A stretch of DNA of 64,000 bases from Vibrio quintilis (GTDB taxonomy: Bacteria > Pseudomonadota > Gammaproteobacteria > Enterobacterales > Vibrionaceae), in the NCBI RefSeq assembly GCF_024529975.1, contig NZ_AP024898.1, forward strand, positions 558,001-622,000, in the 5' to 3' direction. Position numbers and translations under genes: made by a program. How positions within the stretch are numbered: the first letter of the stretch is position 1; every line of letters starts with the position of its first letter. Under the pieces are notes generated by a model. It ran no database searches. It saw nothing but the letters and a program-made list of their open reading frames with translations, and was not told the origin of the DNA. Below, one piece after another: positions 45,131 to 57,999 of the stretch.

Positions 45131-45844
45131 TTAACCGCCCCAGGAACGGGAACTTCCCCAGCTCATCGAGCTTGACCGGCTTGAAGAGCGCTTGGTTGAA
45201 AAAGCCTGTCTCGACTGGGATAACGTCGATTTTGAATAATGACTTTTTGATTTGCTTTTAATCAGACCTGCCCGCTCAGCAGCAGTTTTCCGGGTGGTTT
45301 TCGCACTATATACTTTCCGCTCTTTGCGGGCGACCGTCTGATAACGGTCCCAGTTTGAATAGCGATAAGAAGGATAAGTGCTGAAAAATGAAGGCCGGCT
45401 GTACCGGCGGCAATCGATATCGTTGGTCAGCAAGTCTCCCAGATCGCAATCACCGTAGCCATTGCCACCCCGGCGGGTATAAGAGTGAAGCTTATTTGCC
45501 AGCCTTGCGCCTGCATATCCTGCCAAAGCGCCTGTGGCAATCGGAAGCGCGTATTCGACCAGACCAGAAGTATGGTTTGGATCTTCCATGGCGATCTTAA
45601 TCACTTTATCGCCGCTGGCATCATAGTCGTAGCGGGCATCAACCACATTTGGGTCGGTTTTTTTCATTTCAGAAACAAATGACTTCAGCTCTTCCTGCTC
45701 TTTGTTCAGTTTCAGCAGTGCCTGATCGACTGCTGCCTGAATTTGTTCCGGTGTCGGATCTTTGTAAACGACTTTTGGTGGTTCTTCTCCGCATCCTGTC
45801 AGTAATACTGCGCCACTGACTAAGGCGATAGTTTCCCTTTTCAT
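45131..45844 (-). CDS. yjfM: DUF1190 lipoprotein YjfM/YgiB-like
   Basis: 237 residues with a lipoprotein signal (IALVSGAVLLTGCGEEPP; Cys 18 would be lipidated). The middle has a Gly/Ala-rich segment (PIATGALAGYAGARLANKL). The C-terminal half is rich in Ser, Arg and Lys and ends in a low-complexity SSSRSSSMSWGSSRSWGG-like tail, typical of DUF1190. It lies between yjfL and yjfC as in E. coli. Confidence 0.8.
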   Translation of the reverse strand: MKRETIALVSGAVLLTGCGEEPPKVVYKDPTPEQIQAAVDQALLKLNKEQEELKSFVSEMKKTDPNVVDARYDYDASGDKVIKIAMEDPNHTSGLVEYALPIATGALAGYAGARLANKLHSYTRRGGNGYGDCDLGDLLTNDIDCRRYSRPSFFSTYPSYRYSNWDRYQTVARKERKVYSAKTTRKTAAERAGLIKSKSKSHYSKSTLSQSRQAFSTKRSSSRSSSMSWGSSRSWGG

Positions 45845-45910
45845 AATAATTCCGCAGTTATATTTTTAAGTAAATTCGTCATCGAACTGATATCTCTGTT
45901 TTCAGGCAGA

Positions 45911-46336
45911 TTAATAGTTCATCGCGGTTGCATTTAAAGCACCGATAGCGATCGAAATACCTGCAATCAGTACACCCATTGCAGTCTCTCCGTTTTTGAT
46001 ACGTTCAATGACTTTTGGAAAAGGAAAACGGATGAGGTAAAACAGAATGATTTGTACCAACAGTGCGATGATGCCCCAGACGACAAAATCAACAATATTG
46101 GCAGAAACATTCATCGCGGTGGTCAGCGGAATGATGAAGCCAATCAGCGCACCGACAAAAGAAATTGCAGCTGAGACGTTATTTTCTTTGATGAGTTTCA
46201 GTTCATCATGCGGAGTTGACAGTGTATACAGAAAGGTGAAAATCCCGGTCATCACGACGGCAGTCACAAAATAAGCAAGGAACGGCAGGACGCCTGAAAG
46301 GGATTCCATTAAGTTAAAATGTTCAGAGTTAAACAT
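45911..46336 (-). CDS. yjfL: DUF350 inner-membrane protein YjfL
   Basis: 141 residues with four predicted membrane helices (ending in GVLIAGISIAIGALNATAMNY). It has the DUF350 hallmarks NVSAAISFVGALIGFIIPL and VVWGIIALLVQII. The start is 5 bp after the end of yjfK, consistent with one operon. The function in the membrane is unknown. Confidence 0.88.
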   Translation of the reverse strand: MFNSEHFNLMESLSGVLPFLAYFVTAVVMTGIFTFLYTLSTPHDELKLIKENNVSAAISFVGALIGFIIPLTTAMNVSANIVDFVVWGIIALLVQIILFYLIRFPFPKVIERIKNGETAMGVLIAGISIAIGALNATAMNY

Positions 46337-46341
46337 GGTGG

Positions 46342-47031
46342 TTATTTACCTTGATTGGGGTTAACTGTTAGTTGAGAGTGAGGGATGGAGACGCCGATTG
46401 CCATGGTCGCGGTCATATCACCATACCCGGACACATTGTAGTCATCATCAATTGAGACTTCCTGTTCCATGTTAATGATCAGAAATTCGAAGAAATCATC
46501 AGAGATTTCGCGGGCAAATACAGCGAAGTTATTTTCCAGGGTATTCAGATCATCACCCGGAAGTTCGACCACTTCGAGTCCGCCAAGAACACCGCTGGTA
46601 ATTCGCTGGTATGTTTGTCCGGCATAGGTGAAAGTCTCTTTATCTTCAATGATCTGTCGCCAGCGTGCTGCGGCCGCTTCATCTCCGGGAACAATTTCTT
46701 CCCCTTCATCCAGCAAATAAGAAAAAATGGCCAGACGGTTCAGGTTTTCGCGTTTATTCTCACCAAAGAAATCAAACTGAAAGAAATAATCATCGTCCGT
46801 ATAGAAACGGTGTGTCTGTTCGCCCCGTTCCGATGTACTTGATTTGCCGGTCACTTTCTTCGTTTTGTCACCTAAAATGAAGACCATGGACGGGGTTAAT
46901 TCGAGCAATGGATAATCCACGCTAATCAGGCTGTTTAAATCAATGCCTTTGGTGGCCAGTTCATTCATATCCTGAACATCAGGGATTCGATCTGTCTTTA
47001 ATTCAAACAATGTTTTTAGTTTGTTGAACAT
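46342..47031 (-). CDS. yjfK: DUF2491 protein YjfK
   Basis: 229 residues, soluble, with the DUF2491 pattern (YTDDDYFFQFDFFGENKRENL, AAARWRQIIEDKETFTYAG, VVELPGDDLNTLENNFAVFARE). It overlaps the channel gene before it by 16 bp. Function unknown. Together with the PspA-like YjfJ it suggests a membrane-stress role. Confidence 0.85.
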   Translation of the reverse strand: MFNKLKTLFELKTDRIPDVQDMNELATKGIDLNSLISVDYPLLELTPSMVFILGDKTKKVTGKSSTSERGEQTHRFYTDDDYFFQFDFFGENKRENLNRLAIFSYLLDEGEEIVPGDEAAAARWRQIIEDKETFTYAGQTYQRITSGVLGGLEVVELPGDDLNTLENNFAVFAREISDDFFEFLIINMEQEVSIDDDYNVSGYGDMTATMAIGVSIPHSQLTVNPNQGK

Positions 47032-48098
47032 AACAGGCTCTCAAGTTGACTGTGTATAAGGTCTAATGGCGTATTGGCAATATAATGCACATAATCGCCG
47101 GCTTTTAACGGGGTTGTGTCATTCGGGTTCAGTACCAGATTCCGTCCCAGTTTGTCATCTTTATCTGAAATACCAATCGCGATGACACCAAAGTGCTGAC
47201 GCAACACGGTCGATAATTTGAGAAAGTCAATGGTTTCAATATCCGGGGGAAGCTGAAGCGTATACTGTGTGGCGGAAATATAAGGGTTCAGCAAAGCTTC
47301 CGAGCATGAACTGCTGCCGGCAAACAGGGCAGAGCGGGAGAGCAGGTGTTCTTTGTGAACATAAATGACTTCTATTTTCCGGCTGGTGCTTTCCAGTAAT
47401 GCCTGAATATCTTCATTGTCTGCATAGACGACGATATGGGCGTCGGCCTGAATTTTTTTCAGGAACTGATCCACTGCGACACAGGCCAGATAGTTTTTCG
47501 CATCATCGCCGGTGTTAATCACCACACTGGTGCAGGTATCCAGACTTAAACGTTGCAGCGCTTTTTCTGTGATATAGCTGCCAACATTGACATAGCGTAT
47601 TTCGGTATCAATGAGCGGATGTTCCAGACCTTCTTCATCGGAAACAATCACGACTTGTTTATCTTCGGCATGGATCAGATCGATAAGCTTCGGTGTTCTT
47701 TCCGGCTGCCAGCCAAAAATTACGATATGGTCCTGACAGTGGTGAATTTCAATTTCTCCGGTCAAAATTTTCTTCCTCAATATGAAGTAGAGTTCCCCGA
47801 GCTTTGCGAGTAAAACAGCAAATAACGCAATACCGAGCGGAGCAATCAACAGGGCAAAGACTAATTTTCCTGCATTGGTGACCGGCGATAAATCGCCAAA
47901 GCCGATCGTTGAGCTGGAAACCACATAAAAATAAACATAGTCATAAACGTTTTTAGCGATTGGCTCGTTGCAGGCAAAAAGCAGTACCCAGGTTGCCAGA
48001 AAATGACCAAGATAAATGGCGACTAAAAGCCGCCATCGGGTTTGGCCGACAATCCGTTGCAACATAGTCAGAAGCAAAGGATTTCTCAGTATCATCAT
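47016..48098 (-). CDS. Potassium channel with TrkA-N (RCK) domain
   Basis: About 360 residues from ATG 48098; the frame extends to a GTG at 48122. Two membrane helices flank a pore loop with the selectivity filter TIGFGD (near 47900), and an RCK/TrkA-N Rossmann domain follows (HIVIFGWQPERTPKLIDLI, VVIVSDEEG, VVINTGDDAKNYLACV). A second regulatory domain is at the C-terminus. It sits inside the yjf operon between yjfJ and yjfK, so it is likely to act with the PspA-like protein in envelope stress. Confidence 0.9.
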   Translation of the reverse strand: MMILRNPLLLTMLQRIVGQTRWRLLVAIYLGHFLATWVLLFACNEPIAKNVYDYVYFYVVSSSTIGFGDLSPVTNAGKLVFALLIAPLGIALFAVLLAKLGELYFILRKKILTGEIEIHHCQDHIVIFGWQPERTPKLIDLIHAEDKQVVIVSDEEGLEHPLIDTEIRYVNVGSYITEKALQRLSLDTCTSVVINTGDDAKNYLACVAVDQFLKKIQADAHIVVYADNEDIQALLESTSRKIEVIYVHKEHLLSRSALFAGSSSCSEALLNPYISATQYTLQLPPDIETIDFLKLSTVLRQHFGVIAIGISDKDDKLGRNLVLNPNDTTPLKAGDYVHYIANTPLDLIHSQLESLLCSTN

Positions 48099-48102
48099 GA
48101 TG

Positions 48103-48798
48103 TTACCACGGCATCTCGTCACCTGAAGACTTCTTCAGATCACTGAGTTCGTCTTCCAGTGAACGCTCTTTCTGATGCTTACGTTCACGCTGAATACGCA
48201 TTTTTTCGCGTTCTTCTTCCTGGCGACGCTGCAGTTTAGATACGGCACTTGAACCGCCAATAGAGGCGCCTTTGATCTCTTCGCTGAGCTTTGTTTGTGC
48301 TTTATGCACATCGATCATGGCCTGATTGCTGCGGACGGTCTTGATCATCTGCTCTTCCTGCGAAATTTCAGCAGTCATCTCTTCAATCAAAGTCCGGTTC
48401 TCGCGGATTGAATCCACTGAAAATTCGTAGGCTTCGATCTGAGGAGCATATTGTGCTTTCAGCTTTTCGATTTCCGTTTTTACCCGAAAGCCTAAGTCAC
48501 GGTATTTTGTTGCTGTCTCTTCTTCGCCGGCAGCAACGGCTTTTTCATACAGAGACTTCATTTCAGCCAGGTTATTTTCATACTTGGCAACCTGCGCTTC
48601 ATATTCTTCGAGATCTTTTTTCTGAACGGTAGCCCGGGCTTCTGCCGAATCTACTTTATCCTGCGCTTCAACCAGTCTTTTACGGGCTTTAGCAATATTC
48701 GCTTCATGAATTTCAACGCCCCATTTATCATCGATAGCTTCTTCGATTTTATTGACGCCGGCTTCACCCAGATTGAATAACTTACTTAATAGACCCAT
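48103..48798 (-). CDS. yjfJ: PspA/IM30-family protein YjfJ
   Basis: 231 residues, almost wholly helical coiled coil after residue 20 (ARKRLVEAQDKVDSAEARATVQ...), as in PspA/IM30 proteins that coat and repair membranes. The tail is Lys/Glu-rich. It ends 5 bp before the channel start and begins 2 bp after yjfI. Confidence 0.88.
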   Translation of the reverse strand: MGLLSKLFNLGEAGVNKIEEAIDDKWGVEIHEANIAKARKRLVEAQDKVDSAEARATVQKKDLEEYEAQVAKYENNLAEMKSLYEKAVAAGEEETATKYRDLGFRVKTEIEKLKAQYAPQIEAYEFSVDSIRENRTLIEEMTAEISQEEQMIKTVRSNQAMIDVHKAQTKLSEEIKGASIGGSSAVSKLQRRQEEEREKMRIQRERKHQKERSLEDELSDLKKSSGDEMPW

Positions 48799-48800
48799 GA

Positions 48801-49208
48801 TTATTTACCTTCATTTTCTTGGTTATGATCTTCGATGAGTTCTGCAACTTCAAGGGCGTTTCTTGCCAGAGTTTCCAGCTCCAGCTCAACGTTTTCCAGC
48901 GTTGATGATGAAGAGGATTCACCCAGAATCACGTAACACAGCTGATCATCAATTTTTTCAATTGCAAAACTGGATAAAGAAAGATATTTCGTCACACTCA
49001 GCAGTTTTCTGTTGAGTAAATCGGAGTTATGCACATCAGCAACCGGAGATAAAATTGCTTCAGCGAACATAAACTGATCCTGAATGACCATCGCAATCGG
49101 AAGTTCAGCATGTTGTTTAACAACGACAGACAGCGATGATTCAGTGATTGCTTCTGCCTGGAATTTTTCTGAATTGAGTGATTGGGCAAGCTCTTTGGCG
49201 TTCCACAT
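48801..49208 (-). CDS. yjfI: DUF2170 protein YjfI
   Basis: 135 residues with the DUF2170 pattern (VVVKQHAELPIAMVIQDQF, LSLSSFAIEKIDDQLCYVI, Ser-rich loop). It is the first gene of the yjfI-J-channel-K-L-M-C operon; the promoter should lie in 49209-49330. Function unknown. Confidence 0.85.
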   Translation of the reverse strand: MWNAKELAQSLNSEKFQAEAITESSLSVVVKQHAELPIAMVIQDQFMFAEAILSPVADVHNSDLLNRKLLSVTKYLSLSSFAIEKIDDQLCYVILGESSSSSTLENVELELETLARNALEVAELIEDHNQENEGK

Positions 49209-49370
49209 AGTAATTGTTCCTCAGGAATTGATTTCCGTTTCAGAGAATAGGGCGCTCTTGATCAAAGAACGATGTTAGCAAAGATTCCTGAAAAGAAAAT
49301 GGTCAAAAGTGATATTTATGCAAAATGTTTATATTTGTGTTGACGCTTGTTGATTCTTTATCCGCAAAGG

Positions 49371-49406
49371 AAAGAGACGGGCCTTGCACGATATTGCCCA
49401 TCTCTT
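49371..49406 (-). terminator. Imperfect terminator hairpin after lplT-aas
   Basis: AAAGAGACGGGC and GCCCATCTCTT can pair with one mismatch around a 14-nt loop. It lies 37 bp after the aas stop on the minus strand. Confidence 0.45.
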
Positions 49407-49442
49407 CTTATCCCCTGTGTTTATCAGAGAATTACTTCGGGT

Positions 49443-52400
49443 TTAACTCAGGCTCAACGCCAGTTTTTTCGCAGCTGAAAAATCAGGCTTACCGCTGCCG
49501 AGTACCGGAATTTGCTCAACCTGAAATATTTTTCCGGGCAGCATCAGCGCCTGCATGCCTTTCTGAGTCAGTGTTTTTCTGAGCGCTTCCGGTGCGGAGT
49601 CCGTTTCAACCAGCATCACGATCTGCTCACCTTTCTTTTCATCAGGCAAATTAACGGCGATTAAGTTTAGCTCCGGGTCTTCCAGCAGATCTTTTGCTGA
49701 CTGTTCCACTGCGCTGAGACTGACCATTTCGCCGGCCAGTTTGGCAAAGCGTGAGTAGCGATCGACAATGGTCAGATAGCCATCTTCATCGAGGTGTCCT
49801 TTGTCGCCGGTCTTGTACCAGCGGATCCCTTCAAGTTCGACGATTACTTCAGCCGTTTTTTCCGGGTCGCCCAGATAACCTTTCATAATTTGTGCACCCC
49901 CTATCAGAATCAGGCCGTCTTCACCCGCAGGCAGGGTTTCCATCGTCACCGGATCCACAATCTTAAAGGTTGTGCCGGGCAGGGCCAGTCCGACGGTTCC
50001 TTCGCGGGCGGCTTCCTGAATAAAGCCTTGTGTTCTGACCAGATGGCCGGGCAGATTGACACTGGCAACCGGTGTTGTCTCTGTTGTGCCGTAACCTTCC
50101 AGTACCGGTACCATGAATTTTTGCTGGAATGCTTCTTTGACTTTGGTATCAAGTTTTTCTGCGCCGGAGACGACGGCCCGCAGTGAGCTGAACATCATCG
50201 GGTTAATCCGGCGGTTACGCTGATACATACGCAGGAATGTTGACGTTGCGCACATCAGTGTCGCTTCATATTTAGCAACTGCCCGGGCAATATTCAGTCC
50301 ATCGGTTGGATCCGGGTGACAAATGACCGGAAGGCCTTCAATCAGTGGTAACATGCCTGTCACGGTTAATCCGAATGCATGGAATAAAGGCAGGGTTGCC
50401 ATCATCCGGTCATTGTCTTGCATGTTGAGTACATCAGAGACCTGACGCAGGTTGGCTATCATGTTTTTGTGTGTCAGCATGACGCCTTTAGGTGCGCCCT
50501 CACTGCCTGAAGAAAACAGAATGGCAGCTGTATCATCCACATGTTGCTTCTTACACCAGATGGCTTTAATCCAGCTGGCTGGCAGGCATTTTACTGCAGC
50601 CATCGTCAGCAGGCTTTCGGTCTTTGTCAGATTGTCTTTGAAGTCTTCCAGCCAGAAGACATGACAGCCGTCCAGAATCGCTTCACAATTGATGCCGCGT
50701 TTTTCAAGTTTGGCGACAAAGCGTTTTGAAGTGACAATGCTCTGAATGTCTGCCCGTGATTTAGCGGCCTGTAAAGCTTCTGTTGAAGCGGTGTAGTTGA
50801 GGTTGACAACCGTTTTCCCGGCCATCATTGCCGCGAGATTACTCATCAGCCCGGCAGAGGATGTCGGTACCAGCAGTCCGAGATTTTTTCCGGCCAGTTT
50901 TTTAATGCGTTGTTTTAGCATCAGGCTGCCGGTCAGAAATTTCGCATGAGACACCGGCGTGCTGTTGCTGTCTGTCACTGCCCACTGGCCCGGACGGCTT
51001 TTGGCGGTGGTCACCCATGCTTCAGGCAGAGTTTCCAGTGTTTCTGCATATGCATTCCAGGTCGCAACCGACATCTCAAATACTTTCTGCTTGACCTCTG
51101 AAGCGCCGGAGCGGATATCCATCGGCTGACCGAATGCGATGATTACATCCCGTTTCATGCCTGTTTTTCTGATTTGAGCCAGTTTTTTGCTTGAACGCGA
51201 GAAGAAGCTGCCCCACATGCCACGCAGATAAAAAGGCACAATCACACCACTGGCTTCCACACAGGCCCGCTCAAAGCCTTTCTTAAATTCACCCAGTTGG
51301 CCTAAATGGCTGATCCGGCCTTCAGGGAACAGGCAGACCATTTCACCCTGATTGAGTAAGTCAGTTACCTGCTGCAATGCTTCACGGCTTTTTCCCGGGG
51401 AAATCGGAATCACTTTGAACAGGTCAAACAGCCATTTCAGATACCAGCGCTGGTAGATGCCGCGGTCCATCACAAAGTAAACCCGGCGCGGAGAAGCCAT
51501 CTGAACAATCGCCCAGTCCAGCCAGCTGATATGGTTACCCAGTAACAGTGTGCCGCGTCCGGATTCCGGCAGGTTATCAAACCCAAGGACTTTCAGGCGG
51601 TATTTGTGACCGATCAGTCTGCCCATGATGGCACGAATCAGTACATCCGGAAGCAGAATAATCGCGGTCAGCGCAATTGCAGCGCCGAGAACAAACAGGC
51701 CCCACAGTAAGTAAGACACATCGGCATCTGTGGTGGCGAAGGCAACGGTCACCCCAAGGAAAAACAACATGCCGATATTCTGGATAAAGTTGTTGCCTGC
51801 CAGAATCTTACCGGTCTGAGATTCACTGGCGTGGAACTGAATCAATGCATTCAGCGGGACCATCATGAGTGCACCACCGGCACCCACAGCCAGGAAGACC
51901 AGGCCAAGCAGGACGGAAGAAGTCGTTTGAGGCAGTAAAAATAAGCCGGCACAAACAATCACTGCGCCTGAAGGAATCAGGGCCAGATTAATGTGGTTCA
52001 CCGAGTGTTTTGCTGCCAGTGAAGAACCGAGCATGATACCGATAATCGCCATGGCAATAATACTTTGCACAATGAAAGTGTTATCAATCGCAAGATGACT
52101 TTTCGCATAAGCCGGGAATGCGGCAATCATGACCTGACTGATCGAAAGGAACAAAGTGAGTCCCAGAACCGATTGCCACACTGGTTTTTCTTTGAACAGC
52201 AGGTTGAGGTTACGGCTTAATGCCTGACCTGACAGGTATTCACTCCAGTTAAACGGGACAGGTGCCGGATGTTCTTTCTCCGGCAGGCGAAAAGCCAGCA
52301 CGCATTCAATCACAGATCCGGCAACCAGCAGCCATCCCAGCCCGGAAATATTTTGCATAATTTCACCGGGCTGCATGGTTTCTGTCCAGCTGAGCTTCAT

Positions 52401-52889
52401 TTCAAATAATGCTGAGAACACGGCACTGCCGGCAAGAATAGCAATCATAGAAACCGCCTGAACCCAGCTGTTTCCGGCACTTAAATTTTCAGCGCCGACC
52501 AGCGCCCGGATATAGCCGTATTTTGCCGGTGAGTAAATCGCACTTTGCATCGCAAGCAGAAAAGTCAGGCCGAAAGCGGCATAAAACCATCCCTGATAAT
52601 AACAAAAGGTAATGAAGCCGGTAATGACTATGGCAATTACCGCACTGACTTTCATGACTTTGACTTTGTTATACCGGTCCGCCAGAAATCCTGAAGGGGT
52701 AAACAGCAGCACAAAAGGTAATAAAATCAGTGCATTGACAATTGATGTCATTAATACCTGATGATTATCAGAAAAACTCTTGAACAGAGTGTTCTGAATG
52801 ACAATTTTATGGCCCAAATCAACGAAGGCATTCATGAATGCGACGAGCAGAAATGTCACAAAGCCTTTCATTTTGAGTACATTATTCAT
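49443..52889 (-). CDS. aas: LplT-Aas fusion: lysophospholipid transporter, 2-acyl-GPE acyltransferase and acyl-ACP synthetase
   Basis: 1148 residues in three parts. Residues 1-~420 form a 12-helix MFS transporter like LplT. A PlsC-type acyltransferase with GNHISWLDWA (H453, D458) spans about 430-620. An adenylate-forming acyl-ACP synthetase with FSSGSEGAPKGVMLTHKN and a YKTGDKGHLDEDGYL-type motif takes the rest. Together they import lysophosphatidylethanolamine and re-acylate it in the inner membrane. E. coli has lplT and aas as separate neighbouring genes; here they are one polypeptide. It is single, with its own upstream region (52890-53030). Confidence 0.93.
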   Translation of the reverse strand: MNNVLKMKGFVTFLLVAFMNAFVDLGHKIVIQNTLFKSFSDNHQVLMTSIVNALILLPFVLLFTPSGFLADRYNKVKVMKVSAVIAIVITGFITFCYYQGWFYAAFGLTFLLAMQSAIYSPAKYGYIRALVGAENLSAGNSWVQAVSMIAILAGSAVFSALFEMKLSWTETMQPGEIMQNISGLGWLLVAGSVIECVLAFRLPEKEHPAPVPFNWSEYLSGQALSRNLNLLFKEKPVWQSVLGLTLFLSISQVMIAAFPAYAKSHLAIDNTFIVQSIIAMAIIGIMLGSSLAAKHSVNHINLALIPSGAVIVCAGLFLLPQTTSSVLLGLVFLAVGAGGALMMVPLNALIQFHASESQTGKILAGNNFIQNIGMLFFLGVTVAFATTDADVSYLLWGLFVLGAAIALTAIILLPDVLIRAIMGRLIGHKYRLKVLGFDNLPESGRGTLLLGNHISWLDWAIVQMASPRRVYFVMDRGIYQRWYLKWLFDLFKVIPISPGKSREALQQVTDLLNQGEMVCLFPEGRISHLGQLGEFKKGFERACVEASGVIVPFYLRGMWGSFFSRSSKKLAQIRKTGMKRDVIIAFGQPMDIRSGASEVKQKVFEMSVATWNAYAETLETLPEAWVTTAKSRPGQWAVTDSNSTPVSHAKFLTGSLMLKQRIKKLAGKNLGLLVPTSSAGLMSNLAAMMAGKTVVNLNYTASTEALQAAKSRADIQSIVTSKRFVAKLEKRGINCEAILDGCHVFWLEDFKDNLTKTESLLTMAAVKCLPASWIKAIWCKKQHVDDTAAILFSSGSEGAPKGVMLTHKNMIANLRQVSDVLNMQDNDRMMATLPLFHAFGLTVTGMLPLIEGLPVICHPDPTDGLNIARAVAKYEATLMCATSTFLRMYQRNRRINPMMFSSLRAVVSGAEKLDTKVKEAFQQKFMVPVLEGYGTTETTPVASVNLPGHLVRTQGFIQEAAREGTVGLALPGTTFKIVDPVTMETLPAGEDGLILIGGAQIMKGYLGDPEKTAEVIVELEGIRWYKTGDKGHLDEDGYLTIVDRYSRFAKLAGEMVSLSAVEQSAKDLLEDPELNLIAVNLPDEKKGEQIVMLVETDSAPEALRKTLTQKGMQALMLPGKIFQVEQIPVLGSGKPDFSAAKKLALSLS

Positions 52890-53325
52890 AACTGATTCTC
52901 CACAGTAATCGAACAGGTGTTCAATTGATGAAGTGAAGTCTAATCAAACAGTGTTCGATTGTAAATGTTTTTGTGTGATTATTTTTTCTTAATCGGGTTT
53001 GTTGATGAAATAAACAGGTTAATCTGATTGAATTATATAGTTTTTATTTATTGCGTTATCACCATCCCGGATGTCGGACGGGAGCGTGCGTTCAATCACG
53101 GTTTAAATTCACTGGTGTTGTATTTGCAACCAGATCTTTATATCTTACACGCGAACCGGATTGTTACTTCTGTGAGGTTTTCGGTCATTTTTCTTCAATG
53201 GATAAATGATCAGGCAGAAGGCAAGACCTGGAGCAAACTGCATCGTATGATGTGGCGGGCTCCGGGTTTTTTTATTTTGGTTTCCGGAACTGCTTCATCG
53301 TCGCCGGAATTTGAAAGGTCTGCCA
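52890..53325. other. Gene-free region between aas and bglG
   Basis: 436 bp upstream of two divergent genes. GAACAGGTGTTCAATTGATG and AAACAGTGTTCGATTG just before aas could be operator half-sites. No convincing gene, and no second RAT sequence before bglG, is seen. Confidence 0.4.
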
Positions 53326-54171
53326 ATGCTGATAGAAAAAGTGCTCAATAATAACGTGGTGATTACCCGGAATGAGAACGGGCAGGAAGTTGTCATCATG
53401 GGAAGAGGACTGGGATTCCGGATGACCGCCGGAAAGCCGGTCGATCAGCGTAAAATTGAAAAAATTTTCACAATTGATAATAACAATGAAGTGGATAATC
53501 GTTACCGGGAACTGGTTGAAGCGATTCCGCATGAAATTTTGCTGGTGACCGAACAAATTATTGCATCTGCCGGTCGTTTGCTGGAAGGTCAGTTACATCC
53601 GGGGATTCGTGTTTCCCTTGCTGATCATATTCATTGCGCCATTGAACGCTGTATTCAGGGCAAGTGTGTCAAGAACGCTATGCTGTGGGAAATTAAAAAA
53701 TTCTATGGCAGCGAGTTTTCCGTTGGTGCAGATGCTATTGTAAAAATAAAGCAGGCGTCCGGTATTCAGCTCAATGAAGACGAAGCCGGGTTTATTGCAC
53801 TACATCTGGTGAACGCACAACTGAATGATGACATGCATAATACGATGGATGTGACCCGGCTGATTCACGATATTGTCAGTCTGATTAAATATGATCTCCG
53901 GATTGAAATGGACGAAAATACGGTCAGTTATCAGCGTCTGATGACTCATTTAAGATTTTTCGCACATCGTCTGATTCATTCGGATACGGTGAAAAGTGAT
54001 GATGATTCACTGTTTGTTTCTGTCAGACAGGAATATCCGGAATCTTTTGCCTGTGTAGGAAAAATATATCTCTATGTTGAGAAGCAACTGTCTCATTATA
54101 TGACCAAAGAAGAGATGATGTTTTTAACGATTCATGTGGAAAGAGTCAGGAGAGAGCATCAGATTGGTTAG
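53326..54171 (+). CDS. bglG: BglG/LicT-family transcriptional antiterminator
   Basis: 281 residues from ATG 53326 (GAAAGG upstream; a TTG at 53311 is the alternative). An N-terminal CAT RNA-binding domain (LIEKVLNNNVVITRNENGQEVVIMGRGLGF) is followed by two PRD domains with conserved His (LADHIHCAIER, FIALHLVNAQL, FFAHRLIHSD, FLTIHVERVR), which the PTS phosphorylates. It binds the RAT RNA 80 bp downstream and prevents termination, so bglF and the glucosidase are expressed when beta-glucosides are present. Confidence 0.93.
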   Translation: MLIEKVLNNNVVITRNENGQEVVIMGRGLGFRMTAGKPVDQRKIEKIFTIDNNNEVDNRYRELVEAIPHEILLVTEQIIASAGRLLEGQLHPGIRVSLADHIHCAIERCIQGKCVKNAMLWEIKKFYGSEFSVGADAIVKIKQASGIQLNEDEAGFIALHLVNAQLNDDMHNTMDVTRLIHDIVSLIKYDLRIEMDENTVSYQRLMTHLRFFAHRLIHSDTVKSDDDSLFVSVRQEYPESFACVGKIYLYVEKQLSHYMTKEEMMFLTIHVERVRREHQIG

Positions 54172-54250
54172 CGTACAATTAGCGTTTAGTCACAGAAAAT
54201 AATTCTGTAGCGATTATTATTCATTTCGACAATACGAATAAATGATAAAA

Positions 54251-54281
54251 GGATTGTTACTGCTTTGATGCAGGCAAAACC
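54251..54281 (+). promoter_or_regulatory. RAT (ribonucleic antiterminator) target of BglG
   Basis: GGATTGTTACTGC, 6 nt, GCAGGCAAAACC: almost identical to the E. coli bgl RAT. Its 3' end (AACC) overlaps the 5' arm of the terminator at 54278, so binding of BglG prevents terminator formation. Confidence 0.93.
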
Positions 54282-54326
54282 TGATAGCAATAGAGCTGTA
54301 TCTCTATCGCTATCAGGTTTTTTTTT
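54278..54326 (+). terminator. Terminator controlled by the RAT
   Basis: AACCTGATAG.AATAGAG pairs with CTCTATC.CTATCAGGTT, followed by nine T residues. A strong intrinsic terminator between bglG and bglF, mutually exclusive with the RAT fold. Confidence 0.93.
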
Positions 54327-54397
54327 GAATTTTTTCCGGTTGAAATTCCGGGGGGTATACCCAAACAATCAGCCTCCTGAGGTTGCCGGGTATGTAA

Positions 54398-57785
<3,388 letters not shown>

Positions 57786-57820
57786 TTCCGGTCTGATGCC
57801 GGACTAAAGCTGAGGCGATG

Positions 57821-57851
57821 AAATGGCCTGCTCATGACGGGCAGGCCATTT
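57821..57851 (+). terminator. Terminator of the bgl operon
   Basis: An 11-bp perfect stem (AAATGGCCTGC / GCAGGCCATTT), 9-nt loop, then TTCCC; 36 bp after the glucosidase stop. Confidence 0.88.
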
Positions 57852-57999
57852 TTCCCTGGTTATTTTTTATGTCATGGAAAAAGGGAAAAAGCAGGAGAAA
57901 GCCAAAGCCGGGGGGGGATAGGCTGTGATGACTTTTCCTGCAAACCGGTGACAGACTCAGGTAAATGAATCTGTCTGAAAGAGCGGGAAGCTGGTTGAG

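Noticed and set aside
53028..53351. 107-residue plus-strand frame before bglG
   Set aside because: No family, no ribosome-binding site, and it overlaps bglG in another frame.
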